DNA of 64,000 nt from Nissolia schottii (GCA_003254905.1 QANU01056336.1:89860-153859), one strand, 5' to 3'. Shown: positions 49,796-63,290, counted from the first letter of the stretch. Program-made: numbers and translations. The notes: generated by a model from the sequence alone, not told the origin.

Positions 49796-51119
49796 CTAAT
49801 AGAAGACTAAATTGACTTTCAAAATTAGGAACCAAATTTAATTTTTTGAAAAGTACAAGACCAAATTGAAGAAATTGGCATTATTACAGGAATTGAAAGG
49901 TATTTTAGTCCTTTTTATGTTTGGTAAAAAAACAAAGTTACGGTGTTTTTGTTCTTGACTTTTCAAAGTCAGGGGTGCTCTTAAGAGGGTTGTTAATTTT
50001 CAAAGTTGATTTATGTTTTTCAAAACTTAAAATTGTAATACAACCTTACATTTTAGGAGCAATTGTGTAATATATTTATCAAATCCTATTTTTGTGATTT
50101 TTTCTATTAAAAAATTTTTTTACATTATTTTATCGAATATTACTATTACAATTTTTTATAAACAAGTTTTAGAGAGTCTACAAAGATCAACAACTCTAAA
50201 AAAAAAATTACATTTTATCCTATCAAGCTTAAATTCCCCTCAAATTTGATTATTAGTCCTCATGACTCTATTTATTTTTGATTCACTAGTATGGGCACTA
50301 TTATGCAACCATAAATAAAACATAATTTTATGAGTTTGAATACTCCAAATATTGAGTCCATGCGCATGTATTGTGAGAACTATAAACAAACCAAAACAAA
50401 AATTGTCACGACAATTTATAGTATCACATGACTAATAGGGCATATGGATGAAAACTTTCAACCAGCCACTCAGATGAGAAAATTAATTTACCAAAGACAA
50501 GATTGATTTCAGCACTAGGAGTATTTTGGGGGATTTGTACCAAGGATTTGACCCCTCATCCTGCCAAAATATAAAAATTCAAGGCCCCACTATATATTTC
50601 AAGAATTCATTTATATATACATAGGCCTGCTTCAGCTGTAATGACTATATGGAAAATGACACTCATCTACTGCAATCTGTTTCCTTTCCTCCACTCTCTT
50701 TCCCTCTTTATTTAGCCTTTCCCCCTGCTTTTCCTTTACCTCTAGGCCCAATGCAAGGCTTGTCTTTTCAAATCAGCCATTTTTATTTATACGTGATGAT
50801 CAGCGATGAAATTATTAGTTTCAGGGAAATAATGTTGCAAGTACTCTAAAATGTGTACTATTCCTAGGAAAGCTAGGATAGATGGAAGGTAATAACTAAT
50901 TAAATTGCACGTTGAAAATTGAAATTGATGTGAGATCTTTATTAATGAAAGAGTTGTTTAAAAAGAAATTGAGTTCGTAAGAATAATATTTTTCAAAATA
51001 CATAACTAATTAATTTGGACATGAGTATGATGCGTATGCAGTTAATTAAACATTTTTTTTGGATGAAGTTATTTAAATTCAAGAATACTTTACAAAATTA
51101 TCAGTATTACTTAATTTTC
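49796..51119. other. Intergenic DNA, no gene seen
   Basis: AT-rich with incidental frames only. Confidence 0.5.
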
Positions 51120-51140
51120 TCTCTCTCTCTCTCTCTCTTA
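51120..51140. repeat. (TC)n microsatellite
   Basis: About ten CT units. Confidence 0.9.
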
Positions 51141-51382
51141 ATTCTCTCTTACTCTCTCTTTCCAATTTCTCTATCTTCTTCATTACTCTTAGCGGATATG
51201 ATTGAAAAGGAATAATTAATATTGACTAAAAAGAAAAAAAAATCACAATCTTCTAGCGGATTTTTTGACAGATTTTGATGAATTATTGGTGGATTCTAAT
51301 GTTTTTGTCTGATTTTGCATCAAAAAATTTGATGCTAAATAGCTCGTTGTTAACTTATTATCGATGGATATGTTATTTGCTG

Positions 51383-52594
51383 CTACCGATCGATAGATAT
51401 CTGCCAGTAATTTATCACAGGAACAATGTCTTTCAGAATGGTTATTGTTCCGTCCTGCAAGGTCTTGCAATCATCGGTGGTGTGACTGTATGTGCGATGG
51501 TAGCTACAATACTTGCTCAAGTTTGAATATTTGGGAATGGGTTGTCTACTTGCTCTTGCGGGTGACTTGATGAAATTCACTTCTCTGGAGATTATCCTGG
51601 GATTGACGTTCAAAGGGGTGTATTCGTCATATTTTCCTATTGGTTTGCAGAACTCCCTTCGTGCTTGGCTTTCCCCTCAAGTTTCCTGTCAGTCGGACTT
51701 CCGGTCTTTTCCCTCTCGCTTTCATTTGAGTTCTTTATCCTCTTTGGTGGCTTGCTTCATCCTCTTTCCCCTTTCCATTCTAGCTACCTCTTCAAGCTCT
51801 TCGACAACTATGAACCCCATGGCTCGTTCTCAAAACTCGGCCATAGAGCGGGGTCGGATGGTAGCAAGGTTGTTGAGGAAAGGACCTGTCCTCAACCCTT
51901 GCTTAATTTGGTGGAGTTTGACCTTGGGTTGAGGTCGGGTATCTGCATCGCCACCAAATTATACAATGTTATATAGTCTTTATGGGACTCACTCTATCCT
52001 TGTCGCACCAATGTTAGAGAGTTTGATGTCTTCTGATAGACCTTAGAGGAAGAGAAATGGCTTAAGAAAATCCAACTCAGCTGCTCAAAGTTGTCCACAG
52101 ATTTCTTTCATAGTGTGGAGAACCACAATAGGGTAAAGTCTACCAAGAATGTGGAAAATGTTTGGCACAACATAGGGTCTATGGCACCATTTACCAGCAT
52201 CATGGACCAAAACATAGTGAGGTGTATGTTAGGAACTCCTATACCATCATATAGTTTCAATGTGAGTGGCAATTGAAAGTTATGAGGGAGATGTACCTTC
52301 ATGATGGGATCGACGAAGGGGTTGGAATCAATGGGAAGGTCCTCGCGAGCTACTCGATCGAAAGTTGTCTTTTTGTGGGAGGATTGTTTTTCCTCAAGCC
52401 TGTTGTTGATCCTCGTCTTCCCTTTCTTTGTTCAGTTGTTCCAGTCTATCAACCAACCTCCACTTCTATTCCTCAAGGTCCTTTATCATTTTTCGCATTT
52501 CCTCCTTAGTATTCTTGGCTAGGGATTCCCTTGTTGGCTGTATTTTGGCTAGTCTGAGGGGGTTTTTGAGGTTCTTGCTTCGTGTGTCAACCAT
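51383..52594 (-). pseudogene. Ty3/gypsy gag remnant, first element
   Basis: On the minus strand the frame opens MVDTRSKNLKNPLRLAK just after the primer site. It then gives HNFQLPLTLKLYDGIG, GAIDPMLCQTFSTFL and FTLLWFSTL (retrotransposon gag domain), WIFLSHFSSSKVYQK, IKQGLRTGPFLNNLAT and near the end KYCSYHRTYSHTTDDCKTLQD, the zinc-knuckle-like segment of this gag type. Several stops and frameshifts separate the pieces. Protease and pol are absent. Confidence 0.85.
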
Positions 52595-52620
52595 GGCAAG
52601 GTGGGCGTTTATTTATAGGC

Positions 52621-53105
52621 CCCATAGTGGGCGCCAATGTTTCGTCATATGATTCTACAACCATGTGCTCACATGCCTCCAATGTTCCTTCTGCTCTAAT
52701 CAACTCCTTCCTCGTTGTGAGACACCCAGAGGGTGGACATGTAAGGTACTCCGATGCTTATGTTAGAACGGGTCTTAGGAGTTTTTAGCTTGGGCATTTA
52801 GAACATATCTCCCACTGACCTTGCCTTTCTCTCTTTATGATTGAGTAGGTTAGGGTTCTCTTACATTGATGGTTATGGGTGAGGGAATATTTGCTCTGAG
52901 TATGGGGGATCTCCTAAGCTTCGAGGGATCATCCGAGTTTCCTCTTTGATCATTTCGTTCAGTTTCTCCTTCTTATAATCGTTCATATCTGCCTTTTGAA
53001 ACCATGTTGTTTGATCCATTTTTGTATTAAGATCCTCGTAGTGGGCCTATCTCTTGCGCTTAGGCCCACTTTATTGGATTTGGGCCTATTCATTGGGCCA
53101 GATCG
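52621..53105 (-). repeat. Primer-binding site and LTR of the first gypsy element
   Basis: ATTGGCGCCCACTATGGGG on the minus strand (52621-52640) is the usual primer site of plant gypsy elements. The adjoining LTR extends right to about 53105 and contains AAGCATCGGAGTACCTTACA, the R-U5-type motif. The outer border is approximate. Confidence 0.65.
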
Positions 53106-53670
53106 GTATATATAGTTATCGATGAATAAATTCATCACTAAGCCATTGGATTATTATTATATAAGCGGTGGATATATTGATTGAAAATCTAAAAATTTAA
53201 AAATAAAATAATATACACATATAAAAAAAATTAATTAAAAAATAAAATAAATATTATTATTAATGATCATAATCGTAATACATTAATTTAAAACAAAAAA
53301 AATATTCTTTATTACAAAACCATAAACCCTAAATTAACATTGGTCATGTTGGTTAGTAGTAGATTCTTTATCCTACAACTAATAAATAAAACCTAATTTG
53401 ATCACCGAGATATTGGATGATTATCTATTATCAGAGGTTGATCTTTTGTTGATAGGGGATGATTCTCTACTACCGTAGATTTGGTCATCTGTTGGCGATG
53501 GATAATTCTTTATTTTCCCAAAATTGATCATCTCTAGCAATGGGTAATTTTCCATTGTCTCAAATTGATTAATTTGTGGTAAAATCCAAAGACCACTAAA
53601 AACTAAGTTGATAATTCTTGATCATCTGTTAGCAATGGATGATTTTCTATTTGCACATTCAGACCAAGAA
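53106..53670. repeat. Imperfect tandem repeats with TGATCATCTGTTAGCAATGG motif
   Basis: Variants occur at about 53430, 53480, 53525 and 53620, about 50-60 bases apart. The TATCGATGGAT-type motifs here (53118) and at 51360 on the other side of the gypsy element suggest the retroelement inserted into an older repeat, perhaps CACTA-like. Confidence 0.45.
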
Positions 53671-53724
53671 GTCTTTCAAGGTGAGCGATGTGATCTTCAA
53701 GATCATCAACCCATGGTGGCCATG

Positions 53725-53815
53725 GAAGTGGAGGCGAATCTGAACGTGGAGGTGAACACGGAGGTGGAGGTGGAGGTGGGAGTAGAGGTGAATGTGGAAG
53801 TGGAACTAGAGTTCC
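53725..53815. repeat. GGAGGTG / GGAAGTG hexamer-like low-complexity repeat
   Basis: About thirteen GGA/GGT-rich units; read in frame on the plus strand they give alternating Val-Glu. There is no sign of a real gene. Confidence 0.7.
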
Positions 53816-53889
53816 ACTCAGAGTGAAACTTTTGTCCGCAATATCTATAAAAAAAACATAAAAATATACAAGTTAAAAAAAAATACACA

Positions 53890-54080
53890 AAATACCTTAA
53901 AACCTAAACCCTAACCCAATACTTACACCACCCCTAACCCTAAATACCACCATACCCTAAAAACCCAAACAATACCTTAACCCTAACTCCCATACCCAAA
54001 CTTCCATACCTAAACTTGTATATCCTAACCTTAACCCTAACCCATACACATACCCAAACATCCATATCCTAACCTGTCCC
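53890..54080. repeat. Degenerate telomere-like (CCCTAAA) repeats
   Basis: CCTAAACCCTAACCC, CCCCTAACCCTAAA, CTTAACCCTAAC and CTTAACCCTAACCC occur among CATACCCAAAC spacers. The sequence is on one strand and strongly decayed, so it is an interstitial trace, not a chromosome end. Confidence 0.65.
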
Positions 54081-55459
54081 ATTCCGCTTTTTTCTTAGCA
54101 AAAAGTTCACAGAAATAAATATAAAATAAGTCCTAAATTAAGTTAGAGAGGTGAGACTAGGAGTCTTAGGTTAAGAGCATCCATAAGACATAGGGCTTGT
54201 TGTTCTACGAAGTTCCGTCGACAGCGAAAGGGTTACGCTCGGTCACTGGAAATTACCGATGCCTCAAAGGTATCCGGGAAGAATACTCCTCCGGAGAAAA
54301 ATTTCCAAATACCTTTGGATAACCTAAATTCCATATCAAGGGAAATTAGGGGATCGCGACGGTATGATTGGAATATTTTTCAGACGACCGTGCGCGACGC
54401 ACCGGGACAGCGAGCTATCAAACACGAGCGAAACGGGACTAGGAGGCACAAAGTCTGAGTTCCCCCACGTGAATGAATCAGATTTTTGAGAAAAAATAAT
54501 AAAATATAGCTCACTATTCATTGAGTTGACCTTTTATTTATCTAATCCAATTAATTAATTAACTAAATTAAAAAGGGCAAAACGGTAATTATGGGGAAGG
54601 GCAAAATGGGAAAATGGTGGAAAATTTCGTGGCTATAAATATTCATGCCACCAGCCATCATATTCACACACAAACACTCTCTTAGACTAGTTGAAACTCT
54701 GCCCGTGTGCACTGCGATCACACTGCCGAAGCCCGACCTAAGTTAGAACAACACTCTGCGCTCGAAGGACTACTCTCGCTAACCTTCATCATCATCAAAC
54801 CAGCCTCTAGGATGTGGGTAACTTAGGTTTAATCATCTCTATGGTATCCTTGATTTGTTATGTAGTTCTATGTGTGCATGTATTTTTACTAGGAAAGTTA
54901 GTTTGATGATTATGTATGGATATGCATGTAGATGGTTAGGATGTTCCTAGGTGGCTAATGATGGATGGAAGTATGTTGTTAAAACCTTGAAAAAGTATGG
55001 AAGTGGTTTGGAAGAGAATGCATGGAATTTGGCCAAACTCTCACATTTCAGGTGCTGGAATTGCCCCAGGGCGCTGAATGACCATGATAGGCGTTGAGCG
55101 GCCTGGGCTGGGACCAAAGCTTGTCACATGAGAGGCCACATGGTGGAAAAAGTTCAGATACGGGGTGCTGAGCAGTCCTTCAGGGTGCTGAGCGGTCTGG
55201 TTCTAGACGCCACGTGAGTTAGAGAAGGATGGTTCAGAACCTGAGGGAGTTTAGGAGAGCGTTGAGCGACTATGAAGGGTGCTGAGTGGACTGAAACCCG
55301 AGGGCTCTAACTGGACTTGTCTAAAAAAAAAAAAAAAATAGTTTTGCAACAAGTTTATGGAATCACGTCCTTCCATCTGCATCACCCCCAACCAACCAAG
55401 AACGAACGATAGAAAAGAACAAAGAAGCTGACAAGCACATACATCATGAGGACTGGTCG
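54081..55459. other. Unassigned, probably LTR-like DNA with GCTGAGCGG repeats
   Basis: 54632-54640 has CTATAAATATTC followed by a leader-like C-rich stretch, resembling an LTR promoter. 55062-55295 has seven or so copies of a (G)GTGCTGAGCGGTC-type motif in one orientation. No coding region is supported. Confidence 0.4.
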
Positions 55460-57200
55460 CCGTTAGGCTTAGAGCGACCCTAGACCGCTAGTGTTAAATG
55501 ACTTAATGTTTAAAGACGGTAATTGAACATAGGGAACTAGTAATATCTTAAGAAGGCCCAACCACCAAGGGTCGGTGTACCTTGAAGAAATGACATAGTT
55601 ATATAATAGGAAATCCCTCTCTTGGCACGTCATACCTGACAAGCCCCTTGCTAGTCCCCCAAGAAGGACTGGTTTGCGACTATGATACACAGGCTTCGGT
55701 CTGAATGCTGGTTTCAACCTAGTATGAGAAAGAAAAAGAGAAAAGAGAGAAAAGATGGTAAGGAGAAAAAGTAACGCCTGAGCTTTTACGTCATTACGGT
55801 TGAAAGACGAGTAAGATGTACAAAATGAACACCTTTGTGCATGAAAGACGGAACATGCCAAATGAACATCTTGGTCAGAGAAAGAAGGAATAGGCCAAAT
55901 GAACATCTTGGTCCAGAAAGTATGGACGTGCAAAATGAACATCTTTGTTGAGCTTTATCCTCCACGTGGTGAAGTTAGAGAGAAAATGCTCGGCTAACTC
56001 GTCAAAACAGTGTATGCACTTCGGTTGCAAGGCATTGAACCAACTAAGGGCTCCCTTCCTCAGAGACACTGGGACTGACTTGCATTGAATTGCTTCAGAT
56101 ACCCCTTCTAGGATCATCCTGTGCCCGAAGGCATTGAGGTGGTGTTGAGGGTCAAAGGTCCCGTCATATGGTTCCCTGTCAGTTGGGGGGGCAGAAACCG
56201 TACATGGGGATCGCTTCAAGGATATCATCTGTGAAGGGATGACTTTCTTTCCACTTTCCCTTCCATGGAGCGGGGCGAATTTTATCAGTCATTCGCCATG
56301 TGGGGTCAGCAATGGATTTGTACGCTGATTCAGAGACCTATTAATCCTAAATAGTGGTTGTAGGGTGTTGGCCTCCTTCCACATGGTTAAGATCATCGAG
56401 GTGGCGGTTTTTGTCCTCGACAAGTTTTATCACCTCACTTCTCTTGCGTTCTGCCTCTTCATGCACCTTATTGATGTTTTTGTGGATTTCTGCTCTCTTC
56501 TTCTGCTGATCTTCAACCTGATAAAACTAGAGGAGGGCGACCTCTAACTGTTTTATCTTGACTACTTGTTCTTGTATCAGGTTGGTTAGATATGGGGCTT
56601 GACGTGCCTCCTCCTCTCCGGGATTAGCTACCTCCTGATTTTTTGCATTAGGATCTTCGGTCGGGTGGGCACCTTCAAGGACAGGCCTTTGGGTTCACTG
56701 GGTTGCGTGTGTTGTGCTTCCCGTTGATCCCTCTCCATGAACATCCATTGGAGTGGCAGGGCAGAAGGTCTTCCTGGTGCTCTTGGGTGGCATCTGGTGG
56801 AATGTCAGAGGAGATCGTCGTTGTCCTATTATGGGATGCTGTAAGTTTCCTACAGGTGGCGCTAATGTACTGATGGCGGGATCCTTTGGTGGTGGGTTGG
56901 ACTCCAGACCTCCTTGGTTGGGATGTTGGGCAGCGACGTCGGTATCTGCAAGTACTCCGACGCCCAAGTTAGGACTCGTAGGAAATAGGGTTAGTTTATT
57001 CTCAGAAAAGTCTTGATTACGTACCTTGGTTGCAGGCCTTTTTATATCCGTGGAGCAACCCCTTAATCCCCTAGGTTAAGTGAGCGAATCGTGGTAATTA
57101 CTCTCTGAACCCGAGTTGGTGATCCAGGTGGAAATGGGATGGGCTTCAGGCTCCTGATTCATGAAGGCCTTCTGAGGCTCATTCTAACTCTTTGAGAACT
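55460..57200 (-). mobile_element. Ty3/gypsy remnant, second element (LTR plus gag)
   Basis: On the minus strand an LTR end (about 57200-56930) has GGATATAAAAAGGCC, then CTAACTTGGGCGTCGGAGTA and CTTGCAG (R-U5 motif). A Pro-rich gag start follows. Then come APWKGKWKESHPFTDD, PYDGTFDPQHHLNAFGHRM, GALSWFNALQPKCIHCFDELAEHFLSNF (in two pieces, about 56180-55960), the gag domain. Stops interrupt it and pol is missing. After the gag, 55815-55945 has a decayed repeat coding DVHLA motifs. Confidence 0.8.
55815..55945. repeat. Minisatellite of about 37-40 bp in gypsy gag
   Basis: Four copies of AAATGAACA(T/C)CTT-GGTC separated by AGAAAG(A/T)A-type spacers. On the minus strand the copies code DVHFARPYF, DVHLAYSFF and DVHLACSVF. 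Confidence 0.7.
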
Positions 57201-57269
57201 AGTCCATAACACAAGCAAGCATACGTATATGTCAGATTTAATCAGATAATTAAATCTAGTAAGGATAAT

Positions 57270-58186
57270 NNNNNNNNNNNNNNNNNNNNNNNNNNNNNNN
57301 NNNNNNNNNNNNNNNNNNNNNNNNNNNNNNNNNNNNNNNNNNNNNNNNNNNNNNNNNNNNNNNNNNNNNNNNNNNNNNNNNNNNNNNNNNNNNNNNNNNN
57401 NNNNNNNNNNNNNNNNNNNNNNNNNNNNNNNNNNNNNNNNNNNNNNNNNNNNNNNNNNNNNNNNNNNNNNNNNNNNNNNNNNNNNNNNNNNNNNNNNNNN
57501 NNNNNNNNNNNNNNNNNNNNNNNNNNNNNNNNNNNNNNNNNNNNNNNNNNNNNNNNNNNNNNNNNNNNNNNNNNNNNNNNNNNNNNNNNNNNNNNNNNNN
57601 NNNNNNNNNNNNNNNNNNNNNNNNNNNNNNNNNNNNNNNNNNNNNNNNNNNNNNNNNNNNNNNNNNNNNNNNNNNNNNNNNNNNNNNNNNNNNNNNNNNN
57701 NNNNNNNNNNNNNNNNNNNNNNNNNNNNNNNNNNNNNNNNNNNNNNNNNNNNNNNNNNNNNNNNNNNNNNNNNNNNNNNNNNNNNNNNNNNNNNNNNNNN
57801 NNNNNNNNNNNNNNNNNNNNNNNNNNNNNNNNNNNNNNNNNNNNNNNNNNNNNNNNNNNNNNNNNNNNNNNNNNNNNNNNNNNNNNNNNNNNNNNNNNNN
57901 NNNNNNNNNNNNNNNNNNNNNNNNNNNNNNNNNNNNNNNNNNNNNNNNNNNNNNNNNNNNNNNNNNNNNNNNNNNNNNNNNNNNNNNNNNNNNNNNNNNN
58001 NNNNNNNNNNNNNNNNNNNNNNNNNNNNNNNNNNNNNNNNNNNNNNNNNNNNNNNNNNNNNNNNNNNNNNNNNNNNNNNNNNNNNNNNNNNNNNNNNNNN
58101 NNNNNNNNNNNNNNNNNNNNNNNNNNNNNNNNNNNNNNNNNNNNNNNNNNNNNNNNNNNNNNNNNNNNNNNNNNNNNNNNNNNNNN
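57270..58186. other. Assembly gap (917 N)
   Basis: A run of N. Confidence 1.
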
Positions 58187-58471
58187 GACGGTGGGTGCAG
58201 GACCAGACTCTGATGGCGTAGGCTGCTGTGTAGAAGACCCAGAGTCATCGGTCGCTTGAATGGTTCTTCTGCCGTCCGCTAATCCAGTTCGCCTCTTCCG
58301 ACGTGGTCTACGGTCACCCTGGTCATCAGCGTCTGTAGGAGGTGGCACGTTGGTCGTAGGAGCAGGAGCGAACTGGAAGCTCTCAACCCTTATCCAAAGG
58401 AAAATGAGGAGAGTGTGAATGAAAGGGGGAGGAAGGGTGACTTTATAGGCTCGGCGCACAGGAGTCGCCAA
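58187..58471 (-). CDS. Unrecognised reading frame truncated by the gap
   Basis: About 95 residues are readable before the gap: a hydrophobic start, then a Pro-rich segment (APAPTTNVPPPTDADD), a basic patch (RRPRRKRRTGLADGRR) and a Ser/Thr/Pro-rich part entering the N run. I do not recognise the family. The basic patch could be a nuclear signal. It lies within repeat-rich DNA, directly after the hairpin repeats (minus-strand order), so it may belong to an unidentified retroelement. The ATG at 58471 overlaps the repeats; a later start is possible. Confidence 0.3.
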
Positions 58472-58636
58472 CGCGCAAGGCGACTCCTGTAGGAGTCGCC
58501 TGACGGTTTGGCGACTTTATTGAAATTTTAATTTTTCCTGTCCAAAGGAGTCGCCTGGAGATTTGGCGACTCCAGCCCACAGTCGCCTCACGGTTTGGCG
58601 ACTCTAGCCCACAGTCGCCTGACGGTTTGGCGACTC
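58461..58636. repeat. Five consecutive AGTCGCC...GGCGACT hairpin repeats
   Basis: Imperfect palindromes lie at 58461-58488, 58491-58516, 58546-58573, 58580-58603 and 58612-58636. Each has an AGTCGCC arm, a 9-11 base loop (TGACGGTTT in most) and a GGCGACT arm. They are directly repeated and GC-rich within AT-rich surroundings. Confidence 0.85.
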
Positions 58637-58659
58637 CCACGTGGCGTGACACGCGTGCC

Positions 58660-59490
58660 GCCGCGTCCACGTCATCGCAAACCGTGGTAGTAATGTAAAT
58701 AGTTTGAAAACGAGGGTATTTTAGTAATTTCTTTGACTAGTCGTGTCAAAAGAGAAAAAAATTCAAAATAAGCTGTAGTAGTTCTTAAGGATAGGTTTTC
58801 TAGGGAATAGCAGTTAAGTACAAACAAAACTCGTGTTGATGTTTGTAAATTATGGAGAGTAGGGCCTCCATAATGAAATTCTTTGAAATTGTCACCAAAC
58901 AAAAGAGTGCTACTTTTCCTCAAGTCACACAAAAGCTAACCTCTATTATAATTAAAGCATTTGCATCTATAAAGCTAAATTAACACAATCCCGTGTTCCC
59001 AAAAGATTATAGAGAGGACAATGATGGGCTTTGATTTATTATTTTTTTCCCGAAATAAATTTCAATAAACATCATCAAAAGAAGTTCACTAAAGCGGCAT
59101 AAATAGTCTAGCCACATTAAAGTTAGAACATGGGAAAATAAAACTCAAACAGTGTTTAAGGACAATAAGCTAATCCATTGAACATGATTATGTTTCCCTA
59201 ATTGCAAACCCTTTGGCTTTTTGGCATACTAATCATAAAAGAACAGAAAAGACACTTTTTTTTTAATAATAAAGAATCCAAATGAAAACACCACTTATTA
59301 TAAGATAGAAGTTTGAGATATGAAGATCTGGGAGACACTCAATCAGGTTATTAATTTTTTATAGAATAATACTTGACATATCTAATAAATTAACTTACAA
59401 ATTAACATATTCATTTTTATAAATGATACTTGGCATTGTTAGAAACAAAGTAGGAAGGCAAATATCAAATTTATTTATAAAAATAGATAA
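58660..59490. other. Intergenic DNA, no gene seen
   Basis: AT-rich. The 86-residue minus-strand frame at 58672-58932 has no family features. Confidence 0.5.
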
Positions 59491-59960
59491 GTTGATTTGT
59501 TTAGTTTCTCAAACATTTTTATATATAAAAAAAGCTATTATAATTTGTTAGCAACAATAAATATTGTAATAGAGTTGCGTCTATGTCAACAATATTTAGT
59601 ATTATTCTCGTGTTTATATTTTTCAGCGACATTAAACGTCGTTGTTGTAAAATTGATCTTATCTCAACAATTTTACCTGTCGTTAACTTAAGAGTTATAT
59701 TAATAGCAGTGACCACAAATTTTGCTGCCATTAAAGTTAAGCTATACCAACGATATTAGATGTCGATGGCATATATATGAGTGTAGCAGTCACTTTTATA
59801 TATGATTATTATCAAACGAAGTTCATTGCGCGGCGATAGAGGTAAGGTTATCTAAATATGTTGGCGACATCACAATGTTTCGGGCATATAGTCATTTTTT
59901 CCACATGTTAGTCGCTCGGAAAATGTTAGTCCTCATTAAAAAAATATTTACTAAACATTA
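59491..59960. repeat. Possible CACTA-like subterminal repeats
   Basis: Short related motifs GCGACATTAAACGTCG, AACGATATTAGATGTCG, GGCGATAGAGG and GGCGACATCAC occur within 300 bases, a pattern like the subterminal arrays of CACTA elements. No end or transposase is seen. Confidence 0.3.
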
Positions 59961-62900
59961 CCTCTATACTTTTTATTTATTGAGAATTAATTTTTTTTAT
60001 TTTTTTAATAAATAATATTATTATGAGTTTTATATCTAAAGTTATTATAATAAATTATTAAAAAATATTAAAAACTATTACAATTCAAGATTATATTAAT
60101 ATTTTAACATTTATAAAACAAAAGTTAGCTTTAAAAAAATACTTATAAAAGCTCCTAAGAGTATTTCTTAACTTTTAAAAATCAACAATAAAAGTATAAC
60201 TATGTTTTTTATTTATCAAACAGAAAAAATTGACTTATATATTTTAAGAATAAGTTTTAAAAAGTCAAAACTCAACAATTACCAAAAAAAAAAATTACAG
60301 CATTATCAAACCAATCCTAACTCACAATGAAGGTCTCTTAACTGCCCCCCTTAAAAAAAAGATAAAAGAAAAAAAAATGTGATTAAAGACGACTACCTAA
60401 ATATTTACCAAAAAATAAAAAGACGACTTCCTAAATCTTGTACACAAAAATAGTCCGTTACCAATATCAACATTTGAGCTTCTACTTCTAGTTGCTTGTC
60501 ATGACATATTGGTATATTTCCGGTAAGACTTCATCAAAATGGTTTTTCTTTTTCCCTTTTAGAAAAAAATATATATAAAGAGAAAGTAAGATAATGCATA
60601 CATATATTCTCTAATTTTTTTTAGTTTCTTCTGTTTCCTTTTCCCCATCCACATGCAACATCGGTGTGCAGGTGTCAATAAGAAATGAAAGATCCCTTTC
60701 ATCTTTTATATTTCCTTTTACTTTACATATATTTTATTTTTCGGACCCAGAAATTCCATTCAATTCTTTTTCAGCAATTCAAGTCCATCTCCTTATTCCA
60801 TCTTTGCCATTTATATTATTTACAATCCGGTATATATATTTTGACATAACTCCAATTATGGAAAAAGGTAATACATGTGACTCCAAATATGTAACAGAAA
60901 AAAAAAAGAAGGTGCGTTTAGTTTCAATTTTTATTTTTAATTTCCATTTTAAGTTTTTATTTTCTTTTTTTATTTTCTGATTAAAAATTATAAAATATAA
61001 TTTTCTATTTTCACTATTTTTTCATAAAATCTTAAAAACAAAATATTCTGTAAATGAAAACTGGAAATAAAAATTGAAATCAAATAAAAAAAAAAATCTT
61101 TCAAGTTCATTTTTGCTTATAATTAACACATTTGATTTTAAGTTGCTGCCTTTGCATCCTCAAAATCAGACAGGTTCTTGTGGCTGGAAAAAGAGGACAC
61201 AAGATCGTACACAAAATTATAACGAGTGATATTGCCTTTACTGTAAAAATCTGAAGACAAAATTGACCAGACATGCGTACAATTGAAGGGTTCTCCCCCT
61301 CACTCTGTAAATCTTGTTTTTACTATTTTTCACTCTCATAAACGACAATTCATATCCCATCATTTTTTCAATTGCATTCAATCCAACTTTCTATGCTCAT
61401 GATTTTTTTTTTACTGTTAAAATGACCCACAAGCTAACCAGATCATTATTAAGGCATGAATGAATGAATGAAGTTCCCAGATTATATGATAAAAAAATAT
61501 CTGCCATCATTGGTACAATTCTTGTTGCTATTAAAATAGATCAACTAGCTAGAAGCAAAATACAGGATTTGGGTTTTTAAGTTTAGTATGTAAATTTAGA
61601 AGATACCTTGTAAGCAATAATCGTTGATGAAAAATCTAAGAATGAAATTCCTTTCCGGTGGGGTGAAGTGGGCTCTAAATATCCACTTGTGTTGTAATAA
61701 AAATATATATTGTTTTTCTCAATCTCTTTAGAGTCTTAGTTAATACTTAATAATTAGCACATATTATCTTTAAAATTTGTTAAAATTGCACATCACTTTA
61801 AACTATGTATAAAATTGTACTCAACTTCAATATTTTTCATTGTGACTAATCTTCACTTATGATATGTTAGGTTTCTATTTTTATTTTATGTGTTTACTAT
61901 TCACTATTTCCTTCACGAAAACTTGGGGTTGATTTTGTTTATGTTTTCATTTTATGAGTTTTTTTATTTCAGAATTTTATGAAGGAAATTGTGAATATAG
62001 AAAATGAAAAAAAAATAGAAAATGCAAGAAATGAAAAACAAAAGTTTAATTACAATTCATTTGTAGTTAACCACAATAAAAAAAATAATGGGGTGGAATG
62101 TAATTTAATTTATACATATTTTAAGGTAAAGTGTAATTTTTGTAAATTTCAATGATAGTCTATGTTAATTAGCCTGATAATTATCAAACACATGATCTAC
62201 TTTCTTGAATGTATCAAATTGATACTATAGAAGATGTTGATGCCAACTTATAAATTATGCAAGTGGTAAATATTGTGTTTATCATTTTATTTTTTTTTAT
62301 AAAAAAGAGTGAATTCTAATCACAGTGAGAACGTATAATTTTGTGATTAGTTTCACTGTAGTTGTACAACTGATCAACCTTATATACCGAGTCAAGTAAA
62401 AATATTATACGACTCTAACGACAACAATTCAAGCTTGAATATGAATAAGCTTTGAAAGATAATTTGTCAATCAAAGTGAAGAACTATAACTAGCTGGTTG
62501 TTATTATTTTCTTTGTCTTTTGTGTGTGTGTGTGTATATTTCCCGTTAGAGTAAGTTGTAATTGAATAATTGGGTAAAGTTTCCATTAAGGCACAAGCTG
62601 TGTGGTTTGTTGATCAATTATATCAATGACATCTAGTTGAAGATAATTAAGTACAAGTAGTTACGCAGGTCCAAAACAAAGAGTAAGTTTTATGCTTAAT
62701 TAAAAATGAAGATAAAGTAATTTTAAGAGTCCGCATGCACAAATAATGTCATGTTTCATTAAATTATATACTAATTAAAGTGTCGATTAGGGATTGGGAT
62801 TCAAAGAGCTAAAGAGTTTCAATTTGGCTCCCTACTTTTTTGAGTATACAAGAGTAAGTATTTCCGCTATTGCTCGTTTCTGAATGCACAACCAGGCAAC
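59961..62900. other. AT-rich intergenic DNA, no gene seen
   Basis: It contains poly(A/T) runs, a (TG)n run at 62519-62536 and MITE-like TTTTTATTT / AAATAAAAA inverted stretches around 60915-61090. No coding region is supported. Confidence 0.5.
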
Positions 62901-63290
62901 AATCCAAGTTGTCTACTTGAAGGCACAAAGGTAGTGGAAAAAGGGGTATTACGGGAATTTAGGAATATATACAATTAAGGATACAACTTGGTATTAACGG
63001 TAACTTAGTCAAATATAGAAAGTAAATTAGGAGATGTAATTAGTATCAATTTACATTTTTTTAGGAGGATTTTATGTTAGGTGCATATAAATTAGTCATG
63101 CTGTTTTAGGAAGTTTTTTGTATATATGTGTGATTTCCATCAAGGGAGAAAACAGATTGGACAAACATTTTTAGCAAGGGGCTCAAGAATTTCCATTTTG
63201 AAAGAGAGTCTAATTCGAGAGAGGAAATTCTTCGGAAGCAGCTTCAGGAAATTAAAGGAACAGCTCCACAAGTATACAACTTTCAAATGT
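62900..63290 (+). mobile_element. Possible solo LTR
   Basis: A promoter-like GCATATAAATTAG at about 63081 is followed by leader-like sequence with GAGAGAGGAAATTCTTCGG, then AT-rich DNA. This resembles a copia LTR, but neither borders nor target duplication are clear. Confidence 0.25.
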